Assembly (NCBI GenBank): GCA_016193385.1
Contig: JACPSF010000049.1
Coordinates: 1-11,572, forward strand
Direction: 5' to 3'
From: Deltaproteobacteria bacterium
GTDB lineage: Bacteria > Desulfobacterota_B > Binatia > UBA9968
DNA length: 11,572 nt
Shown: positions 1 through 8,228 of the stretch, piece after piece
Layout of the letters: every line of letters starts with the position of its first letter
How positions within the stretch are numbered: position 1 is the first letter of the stretch
Program-made: the position numbers and the translations under genes
The notes under the pieces: generated by a model
The model's database searches: none
The model's input: only the letters and a program-made list of their open reading frames with translations
What the model was told of the DNA's origin: nothing

Positions 1-1032
1 AACGGCGTACTCCAGGCTGAAGCGGGCTTGTTCGGCGGTTCTAATCCCGTCCGGCCTCAGCAGAACCCTAAAATCGAGCTGGTGAATCGAGCATTCAACC
101 TTTTCGATTTGCTCGGGCACGAGCCGATTTGAACTGCGCAGCGCAAGCACCGCCTCCAGACAAAGATGCGTCGAGGTACAGGTAGGAAAGCGCTTCAGAG
201 AAACGCCCGGCGACAAGAAGTGGAACGGCCGGCCCAAGACTTCTCTCATGCGAGGCCCGGTGACGGAATCGCCGAAGCTAAATACTTCGATCATCCCCTT
301 CTCTGCCTCTAGAGAGCCTGGGTTCGCCGTAAAACCTTTCTCCGCCAGAAGCGCAGCCAGGACACCATTTCTCGCAGCCTGACCTGCATGAAGCGGCTTG
401 GTCATGCTGCCGAAGTTTGCCTGTAGTCCTCCGGCCATGGAGGATGCGATCCCCAGAGCATGGCAAATTTTCTCCGGCGGAAGACGCAAAAGCCAGGCCG
501 ATCCCACCGCGCCGCCCAACGTGCCGATGATCGCCGTGCTGTGCCACCCCCGGTGATAGTGCTCAAGGGAGATCAGAGTTGCCAGCTTACACTCCACCTC
601 AACGCCGGCGATATAAGCGCATAGCGCGTCCATTCCGGAGAGATTGCGGGCTTCGGCAAGGGCGAATACCGCCGGCAGAACCGGAGCGGAAGGATGCATC
701 GGAGTCAACGCCACTCCCCCGTCGTCAAAATCGAGAGCATGAGCGAGGGTCCCGTTCACCCAGGCGGCATCCGCAGCCCTTGACTTCCCGATTCCCGTCC
801 AGAGTGAGGACTCGGCCTGCCCGGTCCCCTCAACCATCTCTCGAAGAATCCCGGATACCGCGCTGTTGGAAGAAGCCAAGGCGACTCCGAGCGTGTCCAC
901 CACGTGCTGCTTGGCCTTGCCGAGCGCCTCTGATGGAATGCTGCCGGCGTCCGTACGGGCGACGAATTCAGCGATGGCTTCGCTGGGTCCCATTGGGCAT
1001 GCGAGGAGGCCGGGCGGAATGTGAAGAAGCAA
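1..1032 (-). CDS. MmgE/PrpD family protein (2-methylcitrate dehydratase-like), C-terminus cut by window edge
   Basis: Partial gene: 344 codons are visible if it starts at TTG 1032, and the family usually runs to about 450-480 residues, so roughly the last quarter lies beyond the left edge. Counting from the internal ATG at 993, family hallmarks are HALDFDD (85-91), HPSAPVLPA (100-108), NFGSMTKPLHAG (193-204) and FPTCTSTH (269-276). The family includes 2-methylcitrate dehydratase, cis-aconitate decarboxylase and iminodisuccinate epimerase, all soluble enzymes acting on di- or tricarboxylates. The residue after HALDFDD is Gly where many members have Thr, so a specific reaction should not be assumed. 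The start is uncertain. TTG 1032 has an AGGAGG nine bases upstream and sits four bases after the etfA stop; ATG 993 has no Shine-Dalgarno sequence but begins where family homology begins. It is last in the visible operon, directly after etfA. Confidence 0.9.
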   Translation of the reverse strand, partial: MLLHIPPGLLACPMGPSEAIAEFVARTDAGSIPSEALGKAKQHVVDTLGVALASSNSAVSGILREMVEGTGQAESSLWTGIGKSRAADAAWVNGTLAHALDFDDGGVALTPMHPSAPVLPAVFALAEARNLSGMDALCAYIAGVEVECKLATLISLEHYHRGWHSTAIIGTLGGAVGSAWLLRLPPEKICHALGIASSMAGGLQANFGSMTKPLHAGQAARNGVLAALLAEKGFTANPGSLEAEKGMIEVFSFGDSVTGPRMREVLGRPFHFLSPGVSLKRFPTCTSTHLCLEAVLALRSSNRLVPEQIEKVECSIHQLDFRVLLRPDGIRTAEQARFSLEYAV

Positions 1033-1036
1033 ACGC

Positions 1037-2047
1037 TCAGGCCTCCTTACTTTCCGTACCCTGCCCGCGTCCTTTTGCCTCCATGGCCGCGGCCGTCAAA
1101 ACGGGAAGAAAGCTGACAAGATCCGCGACGATCCCGTAGTGAGCAACCCGGAATATGCGCGCCCTCGGATCCGAATTGATCGCGATAATCAAAGAAGAAT
1201 CCTTCATCCCCGCCACGTGCTGTGACTCCCCGGAAATCCCGCAAGCGATGTAAACTTTCGGCGAAACCGTCTTGCCTGAAATCCCCACCTGTCGTTCCAC
1301 AGCGAGCCACCCGAGATCGGCGATCGGGCGGGAGCAGGCCACGGCTGCTCCCAGAGCACCCGCCAGGTCCGCCACAATCTTGAGGTTGTTTTTCTCACCA
1401 ATTCCGCGACCCACGGCGACAATCTTCTCCGCCTTGGAGATATCCTCGCTCTCGGTCCGGCAGGTGATCCCCCCACTGCGAATGCGAAGCTTGGAGGGAC
1501 GCTTGAGGCCGATCTCCTTGATGCTTGGCGGTTCCTCGTTTGTGGAAACATCTTTGTGAAGGGAAAATCTCTGTAAGGCGATAAAATAAGGCGGCGATCC
1601 TTGAAGGGATACCCTCCCCCAGCACAGCTCGCGCAAAAAGGGTCGGATGACTTCGACCCCGGAATCTTTGACCTCGACGTCGAGGCAATTGGAGACAACC
1701 GGCGCGTTCCAACGATACGCCAGGGCGGGCGCTAACTCCGCGCTCACGTAGGAGTGGCGAAAAAGGACGATATAGGGCGACGTGGCCTCAAGGATCGATT
1801 CGAGGGCCGATCGGTAGAGCTCGGGTTGGTACTCGCGCAGACCCGGGTCACGGACCACCGCAATTTCTTTGCACTTTAATTTCCGGGCCTCGGCCAGCAA
1901 TTCCTCGCCGATATCTCCGATCAACGATCCGATGGTAAATCCGCCCAAAGCCTGGGCGACCTCGTTCCCCTTGTCGACGAGCCTCGCGATGTCCCCTTGA
2001 AGCCTCCCGCCATCGTGCTCAAGGTATAGAAGGACGTTTAACCTCAT
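1037..2047 (-). CDS. etfA: Electron transfer flavoprotein alpha subunit
   Basis: 336 residues, the usual length for EtfA/FixB. With EtfB it forms a cytoplasmic heterodimer whose FAD relays electrons between flavoprotein dehydrogenases and the quinone pool or another acceptor. The N-terminal domain (1 to about 190) begins MRLNVLLYLEHDGG. The C-terminal FAD domain (about 204-320) has AVGRGIG (211-217), ACSRP (237-241), SGKTVSPKVYIACGISG (257-273), QHVAGMKDS (276-284) and AINSDP (289-294). The segment usually reading ADYG is AHYG at 302-305, a small departure. The start is ATG 2047: the reading frame stays open upstream to 2080, but family homology begins here, and the codon lies four bases after the etfB stop. 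The stop is TGA at 1039-1037. Being sandwiched between a flavoprotein and a MmgE/PrpD gene suggests a pathway-dedicated ETF rather than the housekeeping one. Confidence 0.96.
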   Translation of the reverse strand: MRLNVLLYLEHDGGRLQGDIARLVDKGNEVAQALGGFTIGSLIGDIGEELLAEARKLKCKEIAVVRDPGLREYQPELYRSALESILEATSPYIVLFRHSYVSAELAPALAYRWNAPVVSNCLDVEVKDSGVEVIRPFLRELCWGRVSLQGSPPYFIALQRFSLHKDVSTNEEPPSIKEIGLKRPSKLRIRSGGITCRTESEDISKAEKIVAVGRGIGEKNNLKIVADLAGALGAAVACSRPIADLGWLAVERQVGISGKTVSPKVYIACGISGESQHVAGMKDSSLIIAINSDPRARIFRVAHYGIVADLVSFLPVLTAAAMEAKGRGQGTESKEA

Positions 2048-2051
2048 CGAC

Positions 2052-2825
2052 CTAAGTGCCCTGGCGGATCCTCTCCACAATGAATGTCGCCAGCTCTTGA
2101 GGGCTTCCCTGCAGCATGACGGCGAACTGCGGGACCACGGGAGGCATAATTTCCTCGATCCTTTCCTTTCGATAGCCCTTTAGTACCTCCTCTGGAAAGC
2201 CGAGTTGTTCCGGATCAAGCACTTCGATCGTTTTTTGCCGCGCCCTTAACCGGCGCGCCGGAGGCGCGTACGTGAGAGGGCAGATGCCGGTTTGAACGGC
2301 AAGGACGGAGGGAAGCTCAACTTCAAGCCTCTGAAGCCTCCCTTCTCCGAGTTCTCTTTGCACGATAACCGAAAGGCCGTCTGCGGCGATCCCGATCGCA
2401 GTGACGGCAAAAATAAAGGGCCAGCCAAGACTCGCCGCCACTAGACCTCCGACCAGGCTAGCCATATGGTCCGCCGATTGAACACCGACGAGCGCGAGAT
2501 CGGCTCCTTTCGTCTCAATGGCCTTGCCCAGAAGTCTCGCCACTTCCCACGGACCCCCGGCCGAGCTGTCTATTCGCAGCGCATCGTCCGCCCCTTTGGC
2601 GAGCGCCAGGTAAACGATTTCCTGGCTCTCCAGGCCGCCCAGGGTTATCGCGGTGACTCTGGCGCCGATCTTTTTCTTCCACCTGATCGCTTCATCCAGG
2701 GCATACTCATCCGACTCGTTGAGAATGAAGGAAGCCGTGTCATGGCTAAGGTTGGTACCACCCGGCGCAAGGGAGAAATTCCCCGCTTCTTCGGGAATCC
2801 CTTTGCAGCAGACCGCAACGTGCAT
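2052..2825 (-). CDS. etfB: Electron transfer flavoprotein beta subunit
   Basis: 257 residues, normal for EtfB/FixA. This subunit completes the ETF dimer and holds the AMP or second-flavin pocket. Family features are the opening MHVAVCCKGIPE, SFILNESDEYALDEAIR (32-48, replacing the usual ILNPFDE-A-EEA pattern), LALAKGADDA (73-82), LVGVQSADHMASLVG (112-126), and VQRELGEG followed by LEVELPSVLAVQTG (155-180), which is the EtfB signature region. The start is ATG 2825. The frame is open for 79 more codons upstream, but those codons overlap the end of the flavoprotein gene in another frame and have no ETF similarity. The gene starts 20 bases after the flavoprotein stop and ends four bases before etfA, so the three are almost certainly co-transcribed. 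Its likely redox partner is that flavoprotein, because no acyl-CoA dehydrogenase is present. Confidence 0.95.
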   Translation of the reverse strand: MHVAVCCKGIPEEAGNFSLAPGGTNLSHDTASFILNESDEYALDEAIRWKKKIGARVTAITLGGLESQEIVYLALAKGADDALRIDSSAGGPWEVARLLGKAIETKGADLALVGVQSADHMASLVGGLVAASLGWPFIFAVTAIGIAADGLSVIVQRELGEGRLQRLEVELPSVLAVQTGICPLTYAPPARRLRARQKTIEVLDPEQLGFPEEVLKGYRKERIEEIMPPVVPQFAVMLQGSPQELATFIVERIRQGT

Positions 2826-2845
2826 CGCTAGCTCATCCGCGCCCC

Positions 2846-4330
2846 CTAGCGGCCCTTGGCATAGCGGGCGGCGGAGATTCCGGCCCTTCGCCCGGTGACC
2901 GATCCCCGCGTCAGCCCCGAACCGCTGGGGTAGTTGTGATAGAAAAATCCTCCGACCATCTCCCCGATAGCCCAAAGCCCGGGTATCAAACTGCCATCTT
3001 CGCTCGCGACCCTGCACTGAGGGTCGACCCGAACACCGCCGTAAGTGAAAGTGATACCGCAAGTGACCGCGTAAGCGTAAAAAGGCGGCGAATCGAGCGG
3101 GACAGCCCAGTTGGACTTGACAGGCGTGATTCCCCTGGTCCGTTTGCCGTCTCTCCTGGAAGGGTCAAATTCGCCATCTTGAGCGGCGCGATTGAAACCT
3201 TCGACGTTGAGCTTTAACCTTTCGCTATCCGCTCCCAGCTCATCGGCAAGCTCTTCGATACTCTCGGCAACCAGCGCGCGGCTATTCAAATAGGGACTCC
3301 TGAGTAACGGGACTGTTTTTTTGTCAAAGATTTGATAAGCGACGCATGCCGGTTGCTCCAGGATCTTTCTGCCAATCTTCGCGTAGGTGTAAACCTGGAA
3401 ATCCTCTCCTTCGTCGACAAAACGCTCACCGTCCCGATTCACCATGACGCTGAACGGGTAAGAATAGCGCGTTGTGTCTGTGGACTCTGCTTCCACGTCC
3501 GCAGCCTCCGCGTCTATGACCGACGCATGGCACCCGCTCCAATGGCCAAAAGGCGCCGCCCCCATCTCGAGAGACATACGGAGCCCGTCCCCCGTGTTGT
3601 AGCGCGTTCCCCGAACCTTAACCAGATCCCAACCGGGACCGAGATAGCGCGCTCTCATTTCCGGGTTGGCCTCGAATCCGCCGCACGCAAGGATAACGCT
3701 CTTGGCGCGAAACTCTTTTCGCCCCTCAGGCGTTTGGGCCAAGACTCCATAGACGGCGCCGCTTGAATCCGCTAGCAGGCTCACGGCGCGCGCGCCGTAG
3801 CAGATGGGAATCCCAATCCGGCTGACGATGTCGAAAAGCATCTCGACCAGCCCCTTGCCCCCTCCCCTGGCCATCACCGGGACTGTCCCTGACCGCCAGA
3901 TGAACTTTTCCCCGAGCCTCGCGCCATGGGTCAAATGGAGCTCCCACACGATCCCGCTGGAGGCCATCCAGGACATCGTGGATAAGGACTCCTCGACCAG
4001 GAGCTTGGTCAACGTCGGATCGGCGAGTCCTTCGGTGACGCGTATCAAGTCGTTGTTGAAGCTGTCCGCTGAATATGGCTCCACTTCGACCCCGGCGAAT
4101 GGCAGCGTGGGCGATTCGACCAAGATTGGGCGGAGCTCGTCAAAATTCCGAAAGGCACAGCGGAAGATGCCGCCGGAGAAGGCCGAGTTCCCGCCTCTTC
4201 TTTCCGCCGGCGCGCGCTCGATGACCGTAACCTTCGCGCCCTCCTCGTGCGCTGCCAGGGCAGCCACGAGACCGGCATTGCCTGATCCGACGATCAAAAC
4301 GTCAGTATCATCTACCGATCCAACTGCCAA
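2846..4330 (-). CDS. FAD-dependent dehydrogenase of the fumarate reductase / tricarballylate dehydrogenase (TcuA-like) family
   Basis: 494 residues. The Rossmann FAD site is GSGNAG (15-20), with ERAPAERRGG (38-47) at the ribose-binding end and a second FAD stretch, GLWAIGEMVGGFFYHNYPSG (451-470), near the C-terminus. NTGDGLRMSLEMGA (245-258), VNRDGERFVDEG (297-308) and VTCGITFTYGG (422-432) are typical of the FRD/SDH flavoprotein superfamily. The run FVDEGEDFQVYTYAK (304-318) resembles tricarballylate dehydrogenase TcuA most closely. Such enzymes oxidise or reduce a C-C bond next to carboxylates. TcuA itself normally hands electrons to the iron-sulfur protein TcuB; here etfB and etfA follow at once instead. 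No signal peptide or haem motif is seen, so it is probably cytoplasmic. The start is TTG 4330, preceded by a G-rich ribosome-binding stretch (AAGGGGG); I see no ATG alternative. Exact substrate unknown. Confidence 0.87.
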   Translation of the reverse strand: MAVGSVDDTDVLIVGSGNAGLVAALAAHEEGAKVTVIERAPAERRGGNSAFSGGIFRCAFRNFDELRPILVESPTLPFAGVEVEPYSADSFNNDLIRVTEGLADPTLTKLLVEESLSTMSWMASSGIVWELHLTHGARLGEKFIWRSGTVPVMARGGGKGLVEMLFDIVSRIGIPICYGARAVSLLADSSGAVYGVLAQTPEGRKEFRAKSVILACGGFEANPEMRARYLGPGWDLVKVRGTRYNTGDGLRMSLEMGAAPFGHWSGCHASVIDAEAADVEAESTDTTRYSYPFSVMVNRDGERFVDEGEDFQVYTYAKIGRKILEQPACVAYQIFDKKTVPLLRSPYLNSRALVAESIEELADELGADSERLKLNVEGFNRAAQDGEFDPSRRDGKRTRGITPVKSNWAVPLDSPPFYAYAVTCGITFTYGGVRVDPQCRVASEDGSLIPGLWAIGEMVGGFFYHNYPSGSGLTRGSVTGRRAGISAARYAKGR

Positions 4331-4405
4331 TGCTTTCCCCCTTTTTGGTTCACGATGCTATAGTTCCAGAGAAAATCGTTGGGGACAACCTCTTCTCTTG
4401 TAGAT

Positions 4406-5419
4406 TCAGGAACGCTCACCGTACAGGGTGCGGAAGAAGCCGCTATCCTCCAGCTCCTTGACGTAGCGGTGATCGACAAACTCCGCCGGCTTTCTACTTT
4501 TGGCGCCGGGATGCCGGGGGGAGATTTCGACGAGGATATTCTCAATCCCCTTGAGATCCACGTAGGGGATCCGCTCCAAATATGGAGCGTACGTATCGTA
4601 GGTCTGCGCGAGTTTTTTGAAATCGGAGGTCCGCGTATATTTTTCCAGGACCTTGATGCTGAAGTCCCGCTGGGTGCGATAGATTTTGATCCCTTCGGCA
4701 ACGGCTCGCATAACTCCGCGCACCGCCTGATCCCTTTGCTTCATCGTCGCTCTTCGGGCAATGAAAGGGGCGTGGGGGAAAAGGAGGTCGCGGCCAAAGT
4801 CTACTAAAACGTTGAAACCCAACTCCATTAAGTCAAGGTTCAGCGGCGAGGAGACGAAGCCGGCTGTGACGGCTTTAGCCTTGAGGCCGGCTGCGATCTC
4901 AGGAATCCCTCCCAGTTGAATGATCCCGACATCCCGATCGGGCAGAAGTCTGAACTGCCGGAGGGCAATGCGGCTGAGAAGGTCCGTTGCCGATCCGAAT
5001 CGGGTAATCCCCACGCGGCCCCCACGGAGTTCTTCCACGCTCTTTACGCCGGGCTGGCCCATCATGTAAAAACCCACCGGCCGGTTAAGTGCGGTAGCTA
5101 AAATCAACACATCGGCGCCGCCCAGATTGGCCTCCACGGCCGGATTGGCGGCGACATGGGCAAGGTCAATGTCCCCCGATACGAGCGTTTGGATCATGGT
5201 CGAGGCGCCGCGAATGAAGATCAGCTCCACGTCGAGACCGTTCTTCTCAAACAGCCTGGCTTCCTTAGCGATCCAAGGCACAGCCAACGCCCCGGAAGGA
5301 GAAACATAGGCCAGCTTGAACTTTTGTAGCTGGGCTGAGCACTCTGTGAGGATCGGTCCCGCGAGGACGATAAACACCAGAACCAATATTTCGATGACAA
5401 ATTTGCCGACGGCCTTCAT
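4406..5419 (-). CDS. ABC-type substrate-binding protein, NMT1/THI5 (SsuA-like) family, secreted
   Basis: 337 residues. The N-terminus is a Sec signal peptide: positively charged MKAVGK, a hydrophobic core at about 8-24, and a likely cut after CSA (residues 27-29). The Cys at 27 follows LTE, which is a poor lipobox, so a lipoprotein is less likely. The mature part has the periplasmic binding fold of the NMT1/SsuA type, with LAYVSPSGALAVPWIAKEAR (36-55), FEKNGLDVELIFIRG (57-71), LVSGDIDLAH (79-88) and an SVEELRGGRVGI segment (127-138). These proteins bind small organic molecules such as sulfonates, pyrimidines or aromatic acids. ATG 5419 is preferred over ATG 5422 because AAGGAG lies five bases before it and only two before the other. 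No permease or ATPase is nearby. It starts 70 bases after the molybdenum-subunit gene and ends 75 bases before the flavoprotein gene, so it is probably in the same transcript. Confidence 0.88.
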   Translation of the reverse strand: MKAVGKFVIEILVLVFIVLAGPILTECSAQLQKFKLAYVSPSGALAVPWIAKEARLFEKNGLDVELIFIRGASTMIQTLVSGDIDLAHVAANPAVEANLGGADVLILATALNRPVGFYMMGQPGVKSVEELRGGRVGITRFGSATDLLSRIALRQFRLLPDRDVGIIQLGGIPEIAAGLKAKAVTAGFVSSPLNLDLMELGFNVLVDFGRDLLFPHAPFIARRATMKQRDQAVRGVMRAVAEGIKIYRTQRDFSIKVLEKYTRTSDFKKLAQTYDTYAPYLERIPYVDLKGIENILVEISPRHPGAKSRKPAEFVDHRYVKELEDSGFFRTLYGERS

Positions 5420-5489
5420 CATATCTCCTTTCGCGTCTGAGGATAGACCCGGTCGGCGCGTATGGGCCTGGGGGAAGGAATTTCGCCGG

Positions 5490-7742
5490 TTATGTCGAAC
5501 GTCGATGGAGCAACTCATGGATCCGCTCGCCGATCATGGGGAGCCGGTTTATGCGGACGCCGATGGCATTGGTTACCGCGTTGGCTATGGTCGCCCCCAC
5601 AGGGTCCAATGAGCCCTCGGCGAAGCCCTTCGCGCCAAAGGGGCCTGTAGGCTCAGGGTCTTCGACAACTTCAATCAGCAGCTCCTGAGGAACGTCGAAC
5701 GTAGTGGGAATGAGATAAGTCGCAAAGGAGGAGTTGGTCACTCCCTCTTCTACCCTTACCTCCTCCATCAGGGCAGATCCCAGGCCCATCATCATGCCGC
5801 CATGCACCTGGCCTTCCACGGCCAGCGGGTTTATCATGCGGCCCACGTCGGTGAGGGCGACATACCGGAGAACCCGAACCTGCCCGGTCCCTTCATCCAC
5901 CTCCACCAGGGCCACGTGGACATTAAAGTTAAAGGTTCCCGCGGGGCTACCCTGTCCTGTTTCCGGATCCAGAGGGACAGTGTCCGGCAAGAATTCCGCA
6001 ACCGACGTCATGCTATGAAAAGTGTGCTTGCTGAAAAGTTCCGCCAGCCTAACGCCCTGCTCCCGGTACACCACCGATCCGTTCATCAATCGTAGATCTT
6101 CAGGCGCGCAACCCAGGTCCTGAGCCGCGAGCTCCAACACACGCAGGCGCGTCTTGGCGGCCGCCAGGCGAACAGCGTTCCCCGAGAGGTAAGTAACGCG
6201 GCTGGCAGAGGTAGACTCGCAGTCTGGTGCGACGGCGGTATCATTGGTTATGACCTCTACCCGCTCCACGTCCACTCCCAGCTCCTCTGCGGCTACCTGA
6301 GCCATCATCGTGTTGGAGCCCTGGCCCAGGTCCACGTGTCCACAGGCTACAGTGACACTGCCGTCGGGATGCAGACCGACCACGGCGGTGCTGCGCGAGG
6401 CCTTGCGGATGCTGCCGATGCCGCGGGTGCTGCAAGCCACACCGACTCCGCGCCGCTTCGATTCTGGTGCCTGCTCCAAAAGCGGTCGGAGCGCCTGCAC
6501 GGTGAGTTTTGCCCTGCCCAGCATCTCCTTTATCGGGACGCTCGCGCGCATGATCTGGCCCGTGGCGTTAGGCAGCGTAGTGTCGAGGGCATTGCGCATC
6601 CTGAGTTCTATCGGGTCCAGTCCGAGGCGACCGGCCAGTTCGTCCATCAGGGATTCCAGAGCAAAGGCCACCTGGGGAACCCCGTAGCCTCGCATGGCGC
6701 CGCAGGGGACACAGTTGGTAAAAACCGCGTACCCGTCGGCCTTGATGTTCGGGATATAATAGGGGCCGGAGACGTGGGTAGCGGACTTCGTAATCACCGC
6801 TCGTCCCTGAAGGAGGTACGCTCCCGTGTTTCCCACAAGAGTCGCCCCCACGGCTAGGAGCTTGCCCTCCCGGTTGGCGCCGAGCTTCATATCTATCACG
6901 TATGGATGGCACTTGTAGCTGGCGATCAGGGACTCCTCACGAGAATAGCGGAGCTTGGCGGGGCGACCCGTCTTCCAAGCGATGAGCGCTGCCAGGCACT
7001 GAGCGTGTGGGTTAAGCTTCCCACCGAAGCCGCCGCCGGTCATCATCTGGTGGACGCGCACGCGGCTCTGGGGCAACCCCAAAACCCGAGAGACCTCCTC
7101 CCGGTCGAGGTGCGGGTACTGAGTGGAAGACCAAACGGTGACCCCTCCCGAAGGGTCGCCCGCCACCAGCGCGATCTCCGTCTCCATATAGGCGTGCTCA
7201 ACCCGCGGATAGAAAAACTTTTTTTCTACAACTTCGGCGGCGTCTCGAAACGCCGCCTCCACGTCGCCGCGGCGAACTTTATAGTGAGTTCCGATGTTTC
7301 CCCGGGAATGTACCTGAGGTGCGCCCGGCTCCATCGCCTTGAGCGGATCTAAAACAGGAGCCAGCGCCTCGTACTCCACCACGATTTGGGCGAGGGCTTC
7401 TTCTGCCGCCCGCTCTGTCTCAGCCCCAACCAGCGCCACGGCGTCGCCCACATACCGCACCACGTCGCTACAAAGGACAGGTTGGTCCTTAATGATGGGT
7501 CCCATCGTGTTCTGGCCGGGGATGTCCTTAGCAGTGAGGACAGTGACCACTCCCGGGCATTTGCCGGCTCGGGACGTGTCGATGGAGCGGATACGGGCAT
7601 GAGGGTGCGGGCTTCGGAGCACCTTACCGTAAACCATCCCTGGAAGGGAAAGATCGTCGGCGTACCTCGCTTCACCCAGCACTTTGCTCCGGGAATCCGC
7701 ACGCGGGACTGGCCTGCCAATGACTTTGTGGTCGTTACTCAC
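5490..7742 (-). CDS. Xanthine dehydrogenase/CO dehydrogenase-family molybdenum hydroxylase, large molybdopterin-binding subunit
   Basis: 750 residues, typical for the separate large subunit. The N-terminal a/b-hammerhead domain (about 18-130) is followed by the two molybdopterin-binding halves. Cofactor and active-site motifs are GGGFGGK (236-242), GAMRGYG (348-354), GHVDLGQGSNT (468-478) and GAKGFAEGS (703-711), whose Glu709 matches the catalytic glutamate of the family. The position after GGGFGGK is Leu243, where xanthine dehydrogenases have Glu, so xanthine is an unlikely substrate; the Arg that helps bind substrate is kept (Arg351). The loop is not the AYRCSFR type of true CO dehydrogenase. 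It would hydroxylate an aldehyde, N-heterocycle or aromatic substrate using water. The start is GTG 7742, three bases after the stop of the iron-sulfur subunit, with GGAGG ten bases upstream. I found no in-frame UGA. Confidence 0.95.
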   Translation of the reverse strand: MSNDHKVIGRPVPRADSRSKVLGEARYADDLSLPGMVYGKVLRSPHPHARIRSIDTSRAGKCPGVVTVLTAKDIPGQNTMGPIIKDQPVLCSDVVRYVGDAVALVGAETERAAEEALAQIVVEYEALAPVLDPLKAMEPGAPQVHSRGNIGTHYKVRRGDVEAAFRDAAEVVEKKFFYPRVEHAYMETEIALVAGDPSGGVTVWSSTQYPHLDREEVSRVLGLPQSRVRVHQMMTGGGFGGKLNPHAQCLAALIAWKTGRPAKLRYSREESLIASYKCHPYVIDMKLGANREGKLLAVGATLVGNTGAYLLQGRAVITKSATHVSGPYYIPNIKADGYAVFTNCVPCGAMRGYGVPQVAFALESLMDELAGRLGLDPIELRMRNALDTTLPNATGQIMRASVPIKEMLGRAKLTVQALRPLLEQAPESKRRGVGVACSTRGIGSIRKASRSTAVVGLHPDGSVTVACGHVDLGQGSNTMMAQVAAEELGVDVERVEVITNDTAVAPDCESTSASRVTYLSGNAVRLAAAKTRLRVLELAAQDLGCAPEDLRLMNGSVVYREQGVRLAELFSKHTFHSMTSVAEFLPDTVPLDPETGQGSPAGTFNFNVHVALVEVDEGTGQVRVLRYVALTDVGRMINPLAVEGQVHGGMMMGLGSALMEEVRVEEGVTNSSFATYLIPTTFDVPQELLIEVVEDPEPTGPFGAKGFAEGSLDPVGATIANAVTNAIGVRINRLPMIGERIHELLHRRST

Positions 7743-7745
7743 GAT

Positions 7746-8228
7746 CTACTTCCCTCCGCGAAGGGCCTTTCCAGCGGCGGCGATGGCTTTTATGATGCTT
7801 ACATAGCCGGTGCAGCGACAAAGGTTTCCCGCCATAGCGAATCGAATATCCTCCTCTGTGGGGTTGGGCTCCTCTTCCAGGAGAAATTTGGCCGCCATGA
7901 TCATCCCCGGAGTGCAGAAACCGCACTGGACAGCGCCGTGATCGATGAAGGCCTGCTGTAAGGGGTGCAACTGCCCTGCAGAGATCATCCCTTCAATGGT
8001 GGCGATGCTGGCCCCGTTCGTCTCCACGGCAAGGACGAGGCAGGAATTGACAGCCTTTCCGTCCACGAGCACCGTGCAGGAACCGCAGTCGCCGATGTCA
8101 CACCCCTTCTTGGTGCCCACCAGTCCCACGCGGTATCGCAGGAAATCCAGCAGCGTCTCATTGGGAGCCGCCGAGACGCTGTAGGCTTCACCGTTGATTG
8201 TGACGCGGATGTCGCGAGGCTCATTCAT
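7746..8228 (-). CDS. Molybdenum hydroxylase small subunit, two [2Fe-2S] clusters
   Basis: 160 residues, normal for CoxS/XdhC-type subunits. The N-terminal plant-ferredoxin-like domain ligates one cluster with Cys43, 48, 51 and 63 (CDIGDCGSC and NSC). The C-terminal helical domain ligates the second with Cys102, 105, 137 and 139 (CGFCTPG and LCRCTGY). All eight ligands are present. It passes electrons from the molybdenum site in the large subunit to FAD in the medium subunit. ATG 8228 overlaps the stop of the FAD subunit by four bases (ATGA), which implies translational coupling. The stop is three bases before the large-subunit start. No twin-arginine signal is present, so the complex should be cytoplasmic. 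Confidence 0.96.
   Translation of the reverse strand: MNEPRDIRVTINGEAYSVSAAPNETLLDFLRYRVGLVGTKKGCDIGDCGSCTVLVDGKAVNSCLVLAVETNGASIATIEGMISAGQLHPLQQAFIDHGAVQCGFCTPGMIMAAKFLLEEEPNPTEEDIRFAMAGNLCRCTGYVSIIKAIAAAGKALRGGK

Noticed and set aside
579..1139. Plus-strand open frame of 186 codons
   Set aside because: It is antisense to the PrpD-like gene and the end of etfA, and its product is Arg/Pro-rich with no family resemblance; a shadow of GC-rich coding sequence.
2826..3062. 79-codon N-terminal extension of etfB
   Set aside because: It overlaps the flavoprotein gene in another frame and lacks ETF similarity; homology starts at ATG 2825.
3804..4403. Plus-strand open frame of 199 codons
   Set aside because: Antisense to the flavoprotein gene, whose homology is continuous over the whole span; the plus product resembles nothing and has shadow-like composition.
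6336..6857. Plus-strand open frame of 173 codons (also those at 7386-7961 and 8194-8634)
   Set aside because: All are antisense to the three well-supported molybdenum hydroxylase subunit genes.
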